Shown here: positions 52,519 through 62,382 of the stretch, in pieces
Position numbering within the stretch: position 1 is the stretch's first letter
Layout of the letters: each line of letters begins with the position of its first letter
Origin: Ewingella sp. CoE-038-23
GTDB lineage: Bacteria > Pseudomonadota > Gammaproteobacteria > Enterobacterales > Enterobacteriaceae
DNA length: 64,000 nt
Direction of reading: 5' to 3'
Assembly (NCBI RefSeq): GCF_040419245.1
Contig: NZ_JAZHOH010000001.1
Span: 682,001-746,000, forward strand
The notes under the pieces: model-generated
Told to the model about the DNA's origin: nothing
The model's database searches: none
The model's input: only the letters and a program-made list of their open reading frames with translations
Made by a program: the position numbers and the translations under genes

Positions 52519-53421
52519 TTATTGGGCATGTTCTCTAATCAGCTCAATCAGTTGCTTAAGGCCGGGCTGAAGCTGGCGGCGGCTAGGGTAGTACATGACG
52601 ATCGGCTCGCCCTGTACTGCCCAATCTTGCAGCACCGGCACTAACTGCCCGCTCTGAAGATAGGGGGCGATATAGCGCTCCAGACAGTACGCCAGCCCCA
52701 TGTGGTTGAGCGCGGCGTGAATAATCATGTCGGTTTCATTGGCGACAAAATTACCCGGCACGTCCAGCTCGCACGCCTCTTCACCTTCACCCAACTGCCA
52801 TTTGTAGATGCTCGCATCGCCAATACGCATGCGAATGCAGCTATGCTTCATCAGATCCTGCGGGGTTTGCGGTGTGCCGTGTTGCGCAAGATAAGCCGGG
52901 GAGGCGACCACCACCCAGCGCAGCTTGCCGGTCAGCGGCATGGCAATCATGTCCTGCGGCACCGTCTGCCCGTAGCGCACCCCCGCGTCGTAGCCGCTGC
53001 TGACGATATCTATCATGTTGTCATCAATGGTGATTTCTAGCTGAATGCGCGGGTAAGCGCGATTGAACTGCGCCAAAATCGGCGTGAACAGCAGACGCGC
53101 GGCGTCGCGGGGAATATTAATGCGCAGTCGGCCCACCGGCAGCTCGCGGTAGTTTTCCAGCTCGCCGAGGGCGGTGCGAATGAACTCAAAGCCCTGATCT
53201 AACTGACTGACCAGCGCCGCGCCCGCCGCCGTGGGGACCACGGATCGGCTGGTGCGATGCAGCAATTTGACGCCAAGACGCTCTTCCAGCCCGCGCATGG
53301 TGTGGCTCAGCGCCGAGGTGGTGACGCCCAGTTCGGCGGCAGCCAGTCGGAAACTTTGTCGCCGACAAATAGTAGAAAAAACATTAAGATCGGCTAATTC
53401 GCCGCGCGTCAGAGTAGGCAT
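52519..53421 (-). CDS. LysR-family transcriptional regulator
   Basis: 300 residues from ATG 53421; a GTG at 53454 would add 11 residues. The N-terminal winged helix-turn-helix (FRLAAAELGVTTSALSHTMRGLEERLGVKLLHRTSRSVVPTAAG, about 25-65) is followed by a periplasmic-binding-like effector domain (about 90-295, LRINIPRDAARLLF onward). It is divergent from an MFS exporter gene, 101 bp away, so it most likely controls that gene and the GlcG-like gene behind it. The effector is unknown. The gene is convergent with the hypothetical gene, with a TGCCCAA/TTGGGCA hairpin across the junction. Confidence 0.88.
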   Translation of the reverse strand: MPTLTRGELADLNVFSTICRRQSFRLAAAELGVTTSALSHTMRGLEERLGVKLLHRTSRSVVPTAAGAALVSQLDQGFEFIRTALGELENYRELPVGRLRINIPRDAARLLFTPILAQFNRAYPRIQLEITIDDNMIDIVSSGYDAGVRYGQTVPQDMIAMPLTGKLRWVVVASPAYLAQHGTPQTPQDLMKHSCIRMRIGDASIYKWQLGEGEEACELDVPGNFVANETDMIIHAALNHMGLAYCLERYIAPYLQSGQLVPVLQDWAVQGEPIVMYYPSRRQLQPGLKQLIELIREHAQ

Positions 53422-53522
53422 AAAAGGCTCGATTATTCTCGCAGAAGAAGTCACTGCATCGTTGAATTTTACTCAACGATACATGAGGTATAATCGCTTT
53501 CCAATTAGCACATGGATCCACA

Positions 53523-54746
53523 ATGAACTCTTTAGAACAAGACATCAGGGCGGAAGCAGTTGATACGCCGGAACTTTCTCGCGCTGGCGTTGGCAAGGCG
53601 CTGTTTGCACTCGGCATGGGTGGCTTTGCCATCGGCACGGGGGAATTCGTCATCATGGGGCTGTTGCCCGACGCCGCTAAAGGGCTAGGGGTGTCGATTC
53701 CCTCCGCGGGCCATCTGATCAGTATTTACGCGCTGGGTGTGGTTATCGGCGCGCCGCTGCTGGCAATCTTAGGGGCGCGCTGGCCGCGCCGTAATTTCCT
53801 GATGATCCTGATGGGCCTGTTTGCCGCCGGAAATCTGGTCAGCAGCGTAGCGCCCACTTTCTACTCTATGGCCTTTGCCCGTTTCATCGCCGGCTTCCCC
53901 CACGGGACTTACTTTGGCGTGGCGGCGCTGGTGGCGGCCAGTCTGGTGGAGAGAAAGCGGCGAGCGCAGGCGGTATCCATGGTACTGCTCGGCCTCACGG
54001 TCGCTAACCTGATCGGCGTACCTGCCGCCACGGCTATCGGCCAGTGGGTTGGCTGGCGCTCGGCCTTTGCCATTGTTGGCGGTCTTGCGGTGCTGACCCT
54101 GATTCTGGTGCTGATGTGGGTACCTCGGGTGGAAGGCAATAAATCCGCCAGCCCGCTCAGTGAGTTAAAAGCCCTGACCCGTAAACAAGTGCTGCTGACG
54201 CTGGCGATTGGTGCCATCGGCTCCGGCGGGATGTTCTCCGTCTTCAGCTATGTGAAGCCAACCATGCTGCAACTGGCGCACCTGCCGCTGTCGATGATCC
54301 CGGTGGTGCTGGCGCTGTTCGGCTTAGGGATGATTCTCGGCAACGTGGCGGGGGGGCGATTAGCAGACCGTGGTCTGGAGAAGACTATTCGCGGCATTTT
54401 GCTGTGGTCGATTGTGATTCTGGCTGCCTTTACCTTTACCGCGCACCATCCGGTGCTGGGGCCGCTCAACGTCATGCTGGTGGGCACCATGGTGGCGCTT
54501 TCCGCCGTGCTGCAAATTCGCCTGATGGACGTCGCCGGTGACGCACAAACCATGGCCGCGGCCATGAACCACTCGGCATTCAACATCGCCAATGCCATGG
54601 GGGCATGGCTGGGCGGCGTGACGATTTCGGCGGGAATGGGTTGGGAATCAACAGGCTGGGTCGGGGCGCTTTTAGCCATCGGCGGCCTGATGATCCACAC
54701 CGTTGCCGTGATCGACAGTAAAAAACATCCCCTGAATCATCATTAG
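53523..54746 (+). CDS. MFS transporter, AraJ/YdhP-like
   Basis: 407 residues with about 12 membrane segments. The drug:H+ antiporter-1 subgroup pattern is visible: FAIGTGEFVIMGLLPDAAKGLGVSI in the first segment, a motif-A-like loop LGARWPRRNFL, FIAGFPHGTYFG near 125 and GLTVANLIGVPAATAIGQWVGWR (motif C region) near 155. It is similar in pattern to E. coli AraJ and YdhP, putative exporters of sugars or small metabolites. It is the first gene after the divergent LysR promoter, followed 10 bp later by a GlcG-like gene. The substrate is unknown. Confidence 0.85.
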   Translation: MNSLEQDIRAEAVDTPELSRAGVGKALFALGMGGFAIGTGEFVIMGLLPDAAKGLGVSIPSAGHLISIYALGVVIGAPLLAILGARWPRRNFLMILMGLFAAGNLVSSVAPTFYSMAFARFIAGFPHGTYFGVAALVAASLVERKRRAQAVSMVLLGLTVANLIGVPAATAIGQWVGWRSAFAIVGGLAVLTLILVLMWVPRVEGNKSASPLSELKALTRKQVLLTLAIGAIGSGGMFSVFSYVKPTMLQLAHLPLSMIPVVLALFGLGMILGNVAGGRLADRGLEKTIRGILLWSIVILAAFTFTAHHPVLGPLNVMLVGTMVALSAVLQIRLMDVAGDAQTMAAAMNHSAFNIANAMGAWLGGVTISAGMGWESTGWVGALLAIGGLMIHTVAVIDSKKHPLNHH

Positions 54747-54756
54747 AGAGAAGATT

Positions 54757-55161
54757 ATGAGCCTGACTTTACGCATGGCCGAAGACGTGATTGCCGCCGC
54801 GCGCCAATCAGTAAGTGACAACCGGTTCCCGCCAGTGTCCATTACCGTGCTCGACGCGGGCGCGCACCTGCTGGCTTTCAGCCGCATGGATGGCACTTTC
54901 CTCGCCACCATCGACGTGGCCCACGGCAAGGCGCGCACCTCGGTATTGTTCCGCAATGACAGCGCCAACGTCGGCGTTGACCTGCATCCTAATGGCGCGG
55001 CCTACTCGCTGGAAAACACCAACGGCGGGTTAGTTGGCATTGGCGGCGGCGTGCCGCTGCGCAACGCGGCGGGCGAGGTTATTGGCGCGGTTGGCATCTC
55101 CGGCGCGACCAAAGAAGAAGACCAGATCATCGCTGAATTTGCCGCCCGCGCGATTCTGTAA
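54757..55161 (+). CDS. GlcG/HbpS-family (DUF336) protein
   Basis: 134 residues. It is a single DUF336 domain: an N-terminal helix (RMAEDVIAAARQSVSDNRFP), ITVLDAGAHLLAFSRMDGTF, GVPLRNAAGEVIGAVGISGAT and a C-terminal helix. The family includes GlcG of the glycolate operon and heme-binding HbpS; the biochemical role of most members is unknown. It starts after AGAGAGAAG, 10 bp from the MFS gene, so the two are co-transcribed. A terminator follows directly. Confidence 0.85.
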   Translation: MSLTLRMAEDVIAAARQSVSDNRFPPVSITVLDAGAHLLAFSRMDGTFLATIDVAHGKARTSVLFRNDSANVGVDLHPNGAAYSLENTNGGLVGIGGGVPLRNAAGEVIGAVGISGATKEEDQIIAEFAARAIL

Positions 55162-55167
55162 AACTTC

Positions 55168-55204
55168 ACCCAGATTGGCAGATTTACCTGTCAGTCTGGG
55201 TTTC
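55168..55204 (+). terminator. Terminator of the MFS-GlcG-like unit
   Basis: A 14-bp stem with G-U pairs (ACCCAGATTGGCAG at 55168-55181, partner at 55188-55201) encloses ATTTAC, and TTT follows. It starts 7 bp after the stop. Confidence 0.8.
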
Positions 55205-55348
55205 TCCTCCATACTGCGCAAAAAGTTAAAACATTGTTCAAACAGGCTGATGCTTTAAGCCCGCGAAGACTAGATTCCAGTTTGTTCACGCAGTCCAATG
55301 CTTTAACATAGCTGTCACTTATTTCTTGCATGGCTATACGGATATCCG

Positions 55349-56461
55349 ATGCGTCATTTGGCTGCCATTCTCCCGATCATTACCCTGCTTGCTGCCTGTA
55401 GCAGCAAACCCACTCCGCCGCCCGACGGGCCGCGTAATCCGTTTTCTGGTGGCAACAGTACCGCCAGCACGCCGAGTTCCGCCCCCGGCGGCTTCCTGTT
55501 ACAGCCTGAACACAGCGGGCAACTGCAAAACGGTGACTTTGCCTACGACGCGGGGATGAACGCTTTCGTGGATAAAATGGTCCGCGAGCACGGCTTTGAT
55601 CGCCAACAGCTGCATGACGTATTGGCGCAGACCAAGCGCCTTGGGTTTGTGCTGCGCTTGATGGACCAGCAGGCCCCAACCGGCGGACCTCCGTCTGGCC
55701 CGAACGGCGCATGGTTGCGTTACCGCGCCAAGTTCATTACGCCGGATAACGTGCAAAATGGCGTGGCGTTCTGGAATCAATATCGCGATGCGCTGCAACG
55801 CGCCGAGCAGGTTTACGGCGTGCCGCCAGAGATTATTGTCGGAATTATCGGCGTGGAAACGCGCTGGGGCCGCGTGATGGGCAAAACCCGCATTATTGAT
55901 GCGCTGGCGACGCTCTCCTTCGCCTATCCGCGTCGCGCCGAGTACTTCCAAAGTGAATTGGAAACCTTCCTGCTGATGTGTCGCCAAGAGCAGGACGACC
56001 CGCTAAGCCTGCGCGGTTCTTTCGCGGGCGCCATGGGCTACGGGCAGTTCATGCCTTCAGCCTTCAAAAACTACGCGGTTGATTTCGACGGCGACGGCCA
56101 CGTCAACCTGTGGGACCCGATTGACGCTATCGGCAGCGTCGCCAACTACTTTAAAGGCCACGGCTGGACGCGCGGGGCACCTGTCGCCGTGCCTGCAACA
56201 GGGCAGGCGCCTCTGCTGGAAAATGGCTTTAACACCAAATATCCATTGTTCACCTTAAAAGCGGCTGGCCTTAGCCCACTCGGCTCACTGGCCAATTATC
56301 AGGAAGCCAGCTTGCTGCGTCTGGATATGGGGCAAAACTACCAGTATTGGTACGGCCTGCCGAACTTCTACACCATCACTCGCTACAACCACAGTACCCA
56401 GTATGCGATGGCGGTTTGGCAGCTCGGTGAAGCCGTGAGCAGGGCGCGCGCTGGTAACTAA
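55349..56461 (+). CDS. mltB: MltB, membrane-bound lytic murein transglycosylase B
   Basis: 370 residues (E. coli 361). A lipoprotein signal ends LLAAC (Cys17), followed by a Pro/Ser/Gly linker. The GH103-type transglycosylase domain contains the catalytic glutamate in IIGVETRWGRVMGKT, plus SFAGAMGYGQFMPSAFKNYAVDFDGDGH, the EF-hand-like metal loop, and NFYTITRYNHSTQYAMAVWQLG near the end. It cleaves peptidoglycan with formation of 1,6-anhydro ends from the outer membrane. It lies upstream of pncC and recA, as in E. coli. Confidence 0.96.
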   Translation: MRHLAAILPIITLLAACSSKPTPPPDGPRNPFSGGNSTASTPSSAPGGFLLQPEHSGQLQNGDFAYDAGMNAFVDKMVREHGFDRQQLHDVLAQTKRLGFVLRLMDQQAPTGGPPSGPNGAWLRYRAKFITPDNVQNGVAFWNQYRDALQRAEQVYGVPPEIIVGIIGVETRWGRVMGKTRIIDALATLSFAYPRRAEYFQSELETFLLMCRQEQDDPLSLRGSFAGAMGYGQFMPSAFKNYAVDFDGDGHVNLWDPIDAIGSVANYFKGHGWTRGAPVAVPATGQAPLLENGFNTKYPLFTLKAAGLSPLGSLANYQEASLLRLDMGQNYQYWYGLPNFYTITRYNHSTQYAMAVWQLGEAVSRARAGN

Positions 56462-56487
56462 TTTACTTAACCTGTTTTAATTACTCC

Positions 56488-56512
56488 AAAGGGCCACTTT
56501 TCGTGGCCCTTT
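56488..56512 (+). terminator. Terminator of mltB
   Basis: AAAGGGCCAC at 56488-56497, a TTTTC loop and GTGGCCCTTT at 56503-56512. The stem is a 10-bp perfect palindrome 26 bp after the mltB stop. Confidence 0.82.
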
Positions 56513-56702
56513 CCACTTGTTTGCCAGATCACCCAAAGGGGGCGTTTTGGCGATAATACCGCGCTTTGCAACGCTTTGACGGGCTTAACCATAGAATGTT
56601 TTCTCTTCTGAATGCATCTCGCAAAAAAGGTGACTAGGCTGATTTGTGCCGAAAAGAAGTGATAACATCGCCCCATATCTTTACCACCAGAAAGGATTTC
56701 CG

Positions 56703-57197
56703 ATGAGCGAAAAACAGTTACATCAGCTGAGCGTGCTGGTGGGTAATAAATTGAAAGAAAAAGGATTATGGATAACCTGTGCTGAGTCGTGCACCGGCGG
56801 CTGGGTGGCGAAAGCTATCACCGATATTGCGGGCAGCTCCGCATGGTTTGACCGTGGCTTTATCACTTACAGCAATGCCTCAAAGCACGAGCTGCTGGGC
56901 GTCTCTGACGGGACACTCGAGGAGTTTGGCGCAGTCAGCGAAGAGGCGGTGCGCGAAATGGCCAAGGGCGCACTGCATGCGGCGGGCGCTAACTTAGCGT
57001 TATCCATCAGTGGCATTGCCGGTCCTGATGGCGGCACGGAGCAGAAACCGGTCGGCACCGTGTGGTTCGGATTTGCGAATAGTGAAGGGCGAATTTTCAC
57101 TTCCAAACAACATTTCTCGGGCGACCGGGAATCCGTTCGCTTGCAAGCTGCTGTTTTTTCGCTACAAACAGCATTAGATGAGTTTCTTGAAAAATAG
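56703..57197 (+). CDS. pncC: PncC, nicotinamide-nucleotide amidase
   Basis: 164 residues from ATG 56703 after AGAAAGGA (E. coli 165). It is the CinA C-terminal domain alone, with WITCAESCTGGWVAKAITD near 23-41, FITYSNASKHELLGV and SISGIAGPDGGTEQKPVGTV. It deamidates NMN to nicotinate mononucleotide in NAD recycling. It has no N-terminal CinA domain, as in the E. coli short form. The recA promoter starts three bases after its stop. Confidence 0.95.
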   Translation: MSEKQLHQLSVLVGNKLKEKGLWITCAESCTGGWVAKAITDIAGSSAWFDRGFITYSNASKHELLGVSDGTLEEFGAVSEEAVREMAKGALHAAGANLALSISGIAGPDGGTEQKPVGTVWFGFANSEGRIFTSKQHFSGDRESVRLQAAVFSLQTALDEFLEK

Positions 57198-57199
57198 GC

Positions 57200-57227
57200 T
57201 TGATACTGTATGAGCATACAGTATAAT
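57200..57227 (+). promoter_or_regulatory. recA promoter with LexA (SOS) box
   Basis: The -35 TTGATA (57200-57205) and -10 TATAAT (57222-57227) bracket a 16-bp spacer that is itself the SOS box, CTGTATGAGCATACAG at 57206-57221. The core promoter appears identical to that of E. coli recA as I recall it. LexA binding would block RNA polymerase directly. Confidence 0.95.
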
Positions 57228-57307
57228 TACTGCCAATTACCTGTACATAAATTACATTCAGTGACGTCAGTGAAGTAATTCACTCCACGTCAGACGAAGG
57301 AGCAAAA

Positions 57308-58372
57308 ATGGCTATTGATGAGAATAAGCAAAAAGCGTTAGCTGCAGCACTGGGCCAGATTGAAAAGCAATTCGGTAAAGGCTCCATCATGCGTCTCGGT
57401 GAAGATCGCTCTATGGACGTTGAAACGATCTCCACCGGCTCTTTGTCTTTGGATATCGCCTTGGGCGCTGGCGGATTGCCAATGGGCCGTATCGTTGAAA
57501 TCTACGGGCCAGAATCTTCCGGTAAAACCACGCTGACTCTGCAAGTTATCGCAGCGGCGCAGCGCGAAGGTAAAACTTGTGCATTTATCGATGCCGAGCA
57601 CGCCCTTGACCCGATTTACGCTAAAAAGCTTGGCGTTGATATCGACAATCTGCTGTGTTCACAGCCAGATACCGGTGAGCAAGCGTTGGAAATCTGTGAT
57701 GCGCTGACTCGTTCTGGCGCGGTTGATGTGATCATCGTCGACTCCGTTGCAGCACTGACGCCAAAAGCTGAAATCGAAGGCGAAATTGGTGACTCTCACA
57801 TGGGCCTTGCGGCACGTATGATGAGCCAGGCAATGCGTAAACTTGCGGGTAACCTGAAAAACGCCAACACCCTGCTGATCTTCATCAACCAGATCCGTAT
57901 GAAAATTGGTGTGATGTTCGGTAACCCAGAAACCACTACCGGTGGTAACGCGCTGAAGTTCTACGCCTCTGTCCGTCTGGATATCCGTCGTATCGGCGCT
58001 ATCAAAGAAGGTGACGTGGTTGTAGGTAGCGAAACGCGCGTTAAAGTGGTGAAGAACAAGATTGCTGCACCATTTAAGCAAGCTGAATTCCAGATCATGT
58101 ACGGCGAAGGCATCAACATCAACGGCGAGCTGGTTGATCTTGGCGTTAAGCACAAGATGATTGAGAAAGCAGGCGCATGGTACAGCTACAACGGCGAAAA
58201 AATCGGTCAGGGTAAAGCTAACGCAAGTAACTTCCTGAAAGAAAACCCGAAAGTGGCTGCCGAGCTGGACAAAAAACTGCGTGACCTGCTGTTGAGCGGC
58301 ACCGGTGAAATCAGCGCTACTGCTACCGTTGAAGACTTAGACGATAACGTAGAAACCAGCGAAGAGTTTTAA
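57308..58372 (+). CDS. recA: RecA recombinase and SOS co-protease
   Basis: 354 residues (E. coli 353). The N-terminal helix [20 protein letters not shown] is followed by Walker [14 protein letters not shown] near 67, Walker [11 protein letters not shown], the L1 ([16 protein letters not shown]) and L2 ([25 protein letters not shown] region) DNA-binding loops, and an acidic C-terminal tail ([12 protein letters not shown]). It forms filaments on single-stranded DNA, drives strand exchange and triggers LexA cleavage. The ribosome site is GAAGGAGC. Confidence 0.99.
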   Translation: MAIDENKQKALAAALGQIEKQFGKGSIMRLGEDRSMDVETISTGSLSLDIALGAGGLPMGRIVEIYGPESSGKTTLTLQVIAAAQREGKTCAFIDAEHALDPIYAKKLGVDIDNLLCSQPDTGEQALEICDALTRSGAVDVIIVDSVAALTPKAEIEGEIGDSHMGLAARMMSQAMRKLAGNLKNANTLLIFINQIRMKIGVMFGNPETTTGGNALKFYASVRLDIRRIGAIKEGDVVVGSETRVKVVKNKIAAPFKQAEFQIMYGEGININGELVDLGVKHKMIEKAGAWYSYNGEKIGQGKANASNFLKENPKVAAELDKKLRDLLLSGTGEISATATVEDLDDNVETSEEF

Positions 58373-58435
58373 TAGCGAAAGCTTTAATTAACGCTGGAAC
58401 CTGAGCCTTCGGCTCAGGGGATATACGCGGTCGAT

Positions 58436-58468
58436 AAAATGCCAGCCTGAGTTTCAGGCTGGCATTTT
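58436..58468 (+). terminator. Terminator between recA and recX
   Basis: A 15-bp perfect stem (58436-58450 with 58454-58468, core GCCAGCCTGA) has a GTT loop and ends in TTTT. A second small hairpin, CTGAGCC/GGCTCAG, is at 58401-58417. In E. coli partial readthrough of the equivalent terminator gives low recX expression. Confidence 0.9.
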
Positions 58469-58488
58469 GCCAATATGAGGTACCCACT

Positions 58489-59166
58489 ATGTCCGATGAT
58501 AAAAAGGTCAATCTCGACGATTTACTGAATCAACATGGGGGCGATGAAGGTTCCTCTATGTTTAGCTCGCCACCCAAAGAGGGCGATGCAGCCAAAATTA
58601 ACGCCTTAATCAGCCGTGCGATGCGTTTACTGTCGCAGCGCGACCATGGCGAAATGGAGCTGCGCAAAAAACTTCTTACCCCTCCCGTTGCTTTCAGCAA
58701 GCCAAGTTATTCAAAGCCCGCCAAACCTAAAGCACAAAAATCTAGCCTGTCGTTTTCTAAAGAGTGGCAGGAAGAAGAAATTCAGCAAAAAGCCGTGCGC
58801 TTGCCGCCAGAAGAGATTTCTCCCGAGCACGTGCAGTCCGTGATTGATTACTGCTACCAACATAACTGGCTGGATGACGCTAAATTTGCCGATCGCTATA
58901 TCTCAGGCCGTAGCCGAAAAGGCTATGGCGCGCAGCGTATTCGTTCCGAATTGCAGCAAAAAGGTGTCGATAAAGAGCTTGTTGCGACAGCCTTCGAAGA
59001 GAGCGACGTAGACTGGTGCGCTTTAGCCCGCGATATCGCAGTGCGGAAATTTGGTGAACCTTTGCCAACCGAATGGAAAGAAAAATCAAAAGTTCTGCGT
59101 TATATGCTCTACCGAGGCTTTTTTCAGGAAGAGATCCAGTCTATTTATCGCGATTTTGATGATTGA
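58489..59166 (+). CDS. recX: RecX, RecA-regulating protein, extended form
   Basis: 225 residues against 166 in E. coli. The three-helix RecX repeats are recognisable: LISRAMRLLSQRDHGEMELRKKL, then DYCYQHNWLDDAKFADRYI followed by SRKGYGAQRIRSELQQKGVD, then DWCALARDIAVRKFGEPLPTEWKEKSKVLRYMLYRGF. There are two extra parts: an N-terminal extension of about 35 polar residues, and a Lys/Ser/Pro-rich insertion at about residues 65-105 between repeats (FSKPSYSKPAKPKAQKSSLS region). GAGG eight bases before the ATG supports the long start. It inhibits RecA filament growth. Confidence 0.92.
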   Translation: MSDDKKVNLDDLLNQHGGDEGSSMFSSPPKEGDAAKINALISRAMRLLSQRDHGEMELRKKLLTPPVAFSKPSYSKPAKPKAQKSSLSFSKEWQEEEIQQKAVRLPPEEISPEHVQSVIDYCYQHNWLDDAKFADRYISGRSRKGYGAQRIRSELQQKGVDKELVATAFEESDVDWCALARDIAVRKFGEPLPTEWKEKSKVLRYMLYRGFFQEEIQSIYRDFDD

Positions 59167-59304
59167 CCGCATACGGGATTTTACTTCCCAGCGAAGAAAT
59201 TTTATCTTATCCACACTTTTTGTTCGTGGGCCGTACAGTCTGCCGCTGAATTCAGCGCTTTCTTGCTTACGAACCGTTTCTTCAAGCCAGATTCCGGGAC
59301 ATTT

Positions 59305-61932
59305 ATGAGCAAGAGCACCGCTGAGATCCGTCAAGCGTTTCTCGATTTCTTCCACAGTAAGGGACACAACATTGTTGCAAGCAGTTCGCTTGTCCCGAAT
59401 AACGACCCGACACTGCTGTTTACTAACGCAGGGATGAACCAATTTAAGGATGTTTTCCTCGGATTAGATAAGCGCGACTACAGTCGCGCTACGACTTCCC
59501 AGCGCTGCGTTCGCGCAGGCGGAAAGCACAATGATCTGGAAAACGTCGGTTACACCGCGCGCCACCACACCTTCTTTGAAATGCTGGGCAACTTCAGCTT
59601 CGGCGACTATTTCAAGCATGATGCCATTAGCTACGCCTGGGAATTATTGACCGGCGAAAACTGGTTCAATCTGCCTAAAGAGAAGCTGTGGGTCACAGTG
59701 TATGAAACTGATGACGAAGCTTTTGATATTTGGGAAAAGCAGGTTGGTGTGCCTAAAGAGCGCATTATCCGCATCGGCGACAATAAAGGCGGCGCGTTCG
59801 CTTCTGACAACTTCTGGCAGATGGGCGACACCGGTCCTTGCGGCCCATGTACTGAGATTTTCTACGATCACGGCGACCACATCTGGGGCGGCCCTCCGGG
59901 CAGCGCTGAAGAAGACGGCGACCGTTATATCGAAATCTGGAACATCGTCTTCATGCAGTTCAACCGTCAGTCAGACGGCACCATGCTGCCGCTGCCTAAG
60001 CCGTCGGTTGATACCGGTATGGGCCTGGAGCGTATCACTGCTGTCATGCAACATGTGAACTCCAACTACGATATCGATCTGTTCCAGAAACTGATTGCTG
60101 CCGTGGCGCAGGTTACTGGTGCAACTGACCTGAACAACAAGTCACTGCGCGTTATCGCTGACCACATCCGTTCTTGTGCATTCCTGATCTCCGATGGTGT
60201 TATCCCGTCGAATGAAAACCGCGGCTACGTGCTGCGCCGCATCATTCGTCGTGCTATCCGTCACGGCAACATGCTGGGCGCGAAAGACACCTTCTTCTAT
60301 AAGCTGGTTGCGCCACTGATTGAAGTCATGGGCCCGGCAGCAGAAGAGTTAAAGCAGCAGCAGGCGATGGTTGAGCAACTGCTGAAAACCGAAGAAGAGC
60401 AGTTTGCCCGTACTCTGGAGCGCGGTTTGGCGCTGCTGGATGAAGAGCTTTCCTCTTTGAAAGGCGACACGCTGGATGGCGAAATCGCTTTCCGTCTGTA
60501 TGACACCTTCGGTTTCCCGTTGGACTTGACCGCTGACGTTTGCCGCGAAAGAAATCTGAAAGTTGACGAAGCTGGCTTCGAGAAAGCGATGGACGTTCAG
60601 CGCCGTCGTGCGCGCGAATCTAGCGGCTTCAGCGCAGATTACAACAGCATGGTACGCGTTGATGGCGTGACTCAGTTCTCGGGTTATGAGCATGCAGAGC
60701 GTCATTCAAAAGTGGTTGCTCTGTTTGTTGATGGCCAGCCAGTGGAAGAGATTCAGGCCGGGGTTAACGCTATCGTTATCCTTGATGACACGCCATTCTA
60801 CGGCGAGTCAGGCGGTCAGGTGGGTGATAAGGGCGAGCTGAAAACGGCCTCCGGCATCTTCACCGTTTCCGACACCCAGAAATATGGCAAAGCCATTGGT
60901 CATCAAGGCTCGCTGAATGCAGGCAAACTGAGCGTGGGTGACAGCGTTGAAGCTGAAATCGACGCTGCTCGCCGCGACCGCATTCGCCTGAACCACTCGG
61001 CGACCCACTTACTGCACGCCGCGTTGCGTCAGGTGCTGGGCAAGCATGTGGCGCAGAAAGGCTCGCTGGTTAACGATAACTACCTGCGTTTTGACTTCTC
61101 CCACTTCGAAGCCATGAAACCGGAAGAAATTCGTCAGGTTGAAGACTTGGTGAATGCGCAGATTCGTCGCAACTTGCCGGTTGAAACCAAAATCATGGCG
61201 CTGGATGATGCCAAAGAGCAGGGCGCAATGGCGCTGTTCGGCGAGAAATACGAGGACAATGTTCGCGTACTTTCTATGGGCGACTTCTCCACTGAGCTGT
61301 GCGGCGGCACCCATGCTAGCCGTACCGGCGACATCGGCCTGTTCCGTATTCAAAGCGAATCGGGCACTGCCGCAGGTATCCGTCGTATCGAAGGCATCAC
61401 CGGCGAAAACGCTATTGCATCACTTCACCAACAGAGTGATTTGTTGCAAGACGTCGCGCATCTGGTGAAGGGCGATGTAAACAGCGTCTCAGAGAAGATT
61501 CGTACTTTGATCGAGCGTTCGCGCCAGCTGGAGAAAGAACTTCAGCAGGTGAAAGGCCAACAGGCTGCGCAGGAAAGTGCTTCACTTTCTAGTCAGACCA
61601 AAGAAGTCAAAGGGGTTAAAGTCCTTGTCAGCCAACTGGATAATGTCGAGCCGAAAATGCTTCGCACCATGGTTGATGACCTGAAAAATCAGCTGGGCTC
61701 GGTGATTATCGTTCTGGCAACCATCGCTGACGATAAAGTCAGCCTGATTGCTGGTGTCACCAAAGACCTGACCGATCGCGTTAAAGCAGGCGAGTTGATT
61801 GCCTCTATAGCGCAGCAGGTAGGGGGTAAAGGTGGTGGCCGTCCTGATATGGCTCAGGCAGGTGGTAGCGATGTTCAGGCACTTCCTGCAGCCCTTGCCA
61901 GTGTAGAAGCTTGGCTTGAAGCTAAGCTGTAA
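59305..61932 (+). CDS. alaS: AlaS, alanyl-tRNA synthetase
   Basis: 875 residues from ATG 59305 ([21 protein letters not shown]. coli 876). The frame opens 14 codons earlier without similarity. Class II catalytic core: [21 protein letters not shown] and [15 protein letters not shown]. The tRNA recognition domain and the editing domain follow, with zinc ligands [11 protein letters not shown] and CGGTH, then a coiled coil ([20 protein letters not shown]) and a C-Ala domain with [15 protein letters not shown]. It charges tRNA-Ala and edits mischarged Ser/Gly. The usual recA-recX-alaS-csrA order is kept. Confidence 0.98.
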   Translation: MSKSTAEIRQAFLDFFHSKGHNIVASSSLVPNNDPTLLFTNAGMNQFKDVFLGLDKRDYSRATTSQRCVRAGGKHNDLENVGYTARHHTFFEMLGNFSFGDYFKHDAISYAWELLTGENWFNLPKEKLWVTVYETDDEAFDIWEKQVGVPKERIIRIGDNKGGAFASDNFWQMGDTGPCGPCTEIFYDHGDHIWGGPPGSAEEDGDRYIEIWNIVFMQFNRQSDGTMLPLPKPSVDTGMGLERITAVMQHVNSNYDIDLFQKLIAAVAQVTGATDLNNKSLRVIADHIRSCAFLISDGVIPSNENRGYVLRRIIRRAIRHGNMLGAKDTFFYKLVAPLIEVMGPAAEELKQQQAMVEQLLKTEEEQFARTLERGLALLDEELSSLKGDTLDGEIAFRLYDTFGFPLDLTADVCRERNLKVDEAGFEKAMDVQRRRARESSGFSADYNSMVRVDGVTQFSGYEHAERHSKVVALFVDGQPVEEIQAGVNAIVILDDTPFYGESGGQVGDKGELKTASGIFTVSDTQKYGKAIGHQGSLNAGKLSVGDSVEAEIDAARRDRIRLNHSATHLLHAALRQVLGKHVAQKGSLVNDNYLRFDFSHFEAMKPEEIRQVEDLVNAQIRRNLPVETKIMALDDAKEQGAMALFGEKYEDNVRVLSMGDFSTELCGGTHASRTGDIGLFRIQSESGTAAGIRRIEGITGENAIASLHQQSDLLQDVAHLVKGDVNSVSEKIRTLIERSRQLEKELQQVKGQQAAQESASLSSQTKEVKGVKVLVSQLDNVEPKMLRTMVDDLKNQLGSVIIVLATIADDKVSLIAGVTKDLTDRVKAGELIASIAQQVGGKGGGRPDMAQAGGSDVQALPAALASVEAWLEAKL

Positions 61933-61956
61933 TAAGAAATAAATCACTACACAAAG

Positions 61957-61990
61957 AAACGCCATAATGTATTGTGCACTATGGCGTTTT
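61957..61990 (+). terminator. Terminator of alaS
   Basis: AAACGCCATA at 61957-61966 pairs with TATGGCGTTT at 61980-61989 across a 13-nt loop, with a short T-run. It lies 25 bp after the alaS stop. Confidence 0.75.
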
Positions 61991-62188
61991 CGCTATCGCA
62001 GGTTGGGTAGGCCAGGCTAGAAAACCCACAATCGCCTCGTTTTCGGCTAAACTTAAAATATGCACGGCTGAGGTCGCAGGCTAGTTAAGTTTTATGTGGG
62101 GGTCATGGCTTACGTTTTACCCGTGGTTGATAGATAATGGCCGGGAAACTGAGAGACCCGACTCTTTTAATTCTTCAAGGAGCAAAGA

Positions 62189-62374
62189 ATGCTTATTTTG
62201 ACTCGCCGAGTTGGTGAAACCCTCATGATTGGCGATGAGGTAACTGTTACCGTGTTAGGCGTAAAAGGTAACCAGGTGCGTATTGGTGTTAACGCGCCAA
62301 AAGAGGTCTCTGTGCATCGTGAAGAGATTTATCAGCGCATTCAGGCTGAGAAGTCTCAACAAACGAGTTACTGA
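62189..62374 (+). CDS. csrA: CsrA, carbon storage regulator (RNA-binding)
   Basis: 61 residues, essentially the E. coli protein: [18 protein letters not shown] then [32 protein letters not shown]. The RNA-contact residues of the first and last beta strands (LTRRVGE and VHREEI) are present. It is a dimer that binds GGA motifs in mRNA leaders. The csrA ribosome site (AAGGAG) itself contains GGA, consistent with the autoregulation known in E. coli. About 256 bp of leader/promoter region separates it from alaS. BarA at 9-12 kb heads the pathway that titrates CsrA. Confidence 0.98.
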   Translation: MLILTRRVGETLMIGDEVTVTVLGVKGNQVRIGVNAPKEVSVHREEIYQRIQAEKSQQTSY

Positions 62375-62382
62375 TTTACCAG

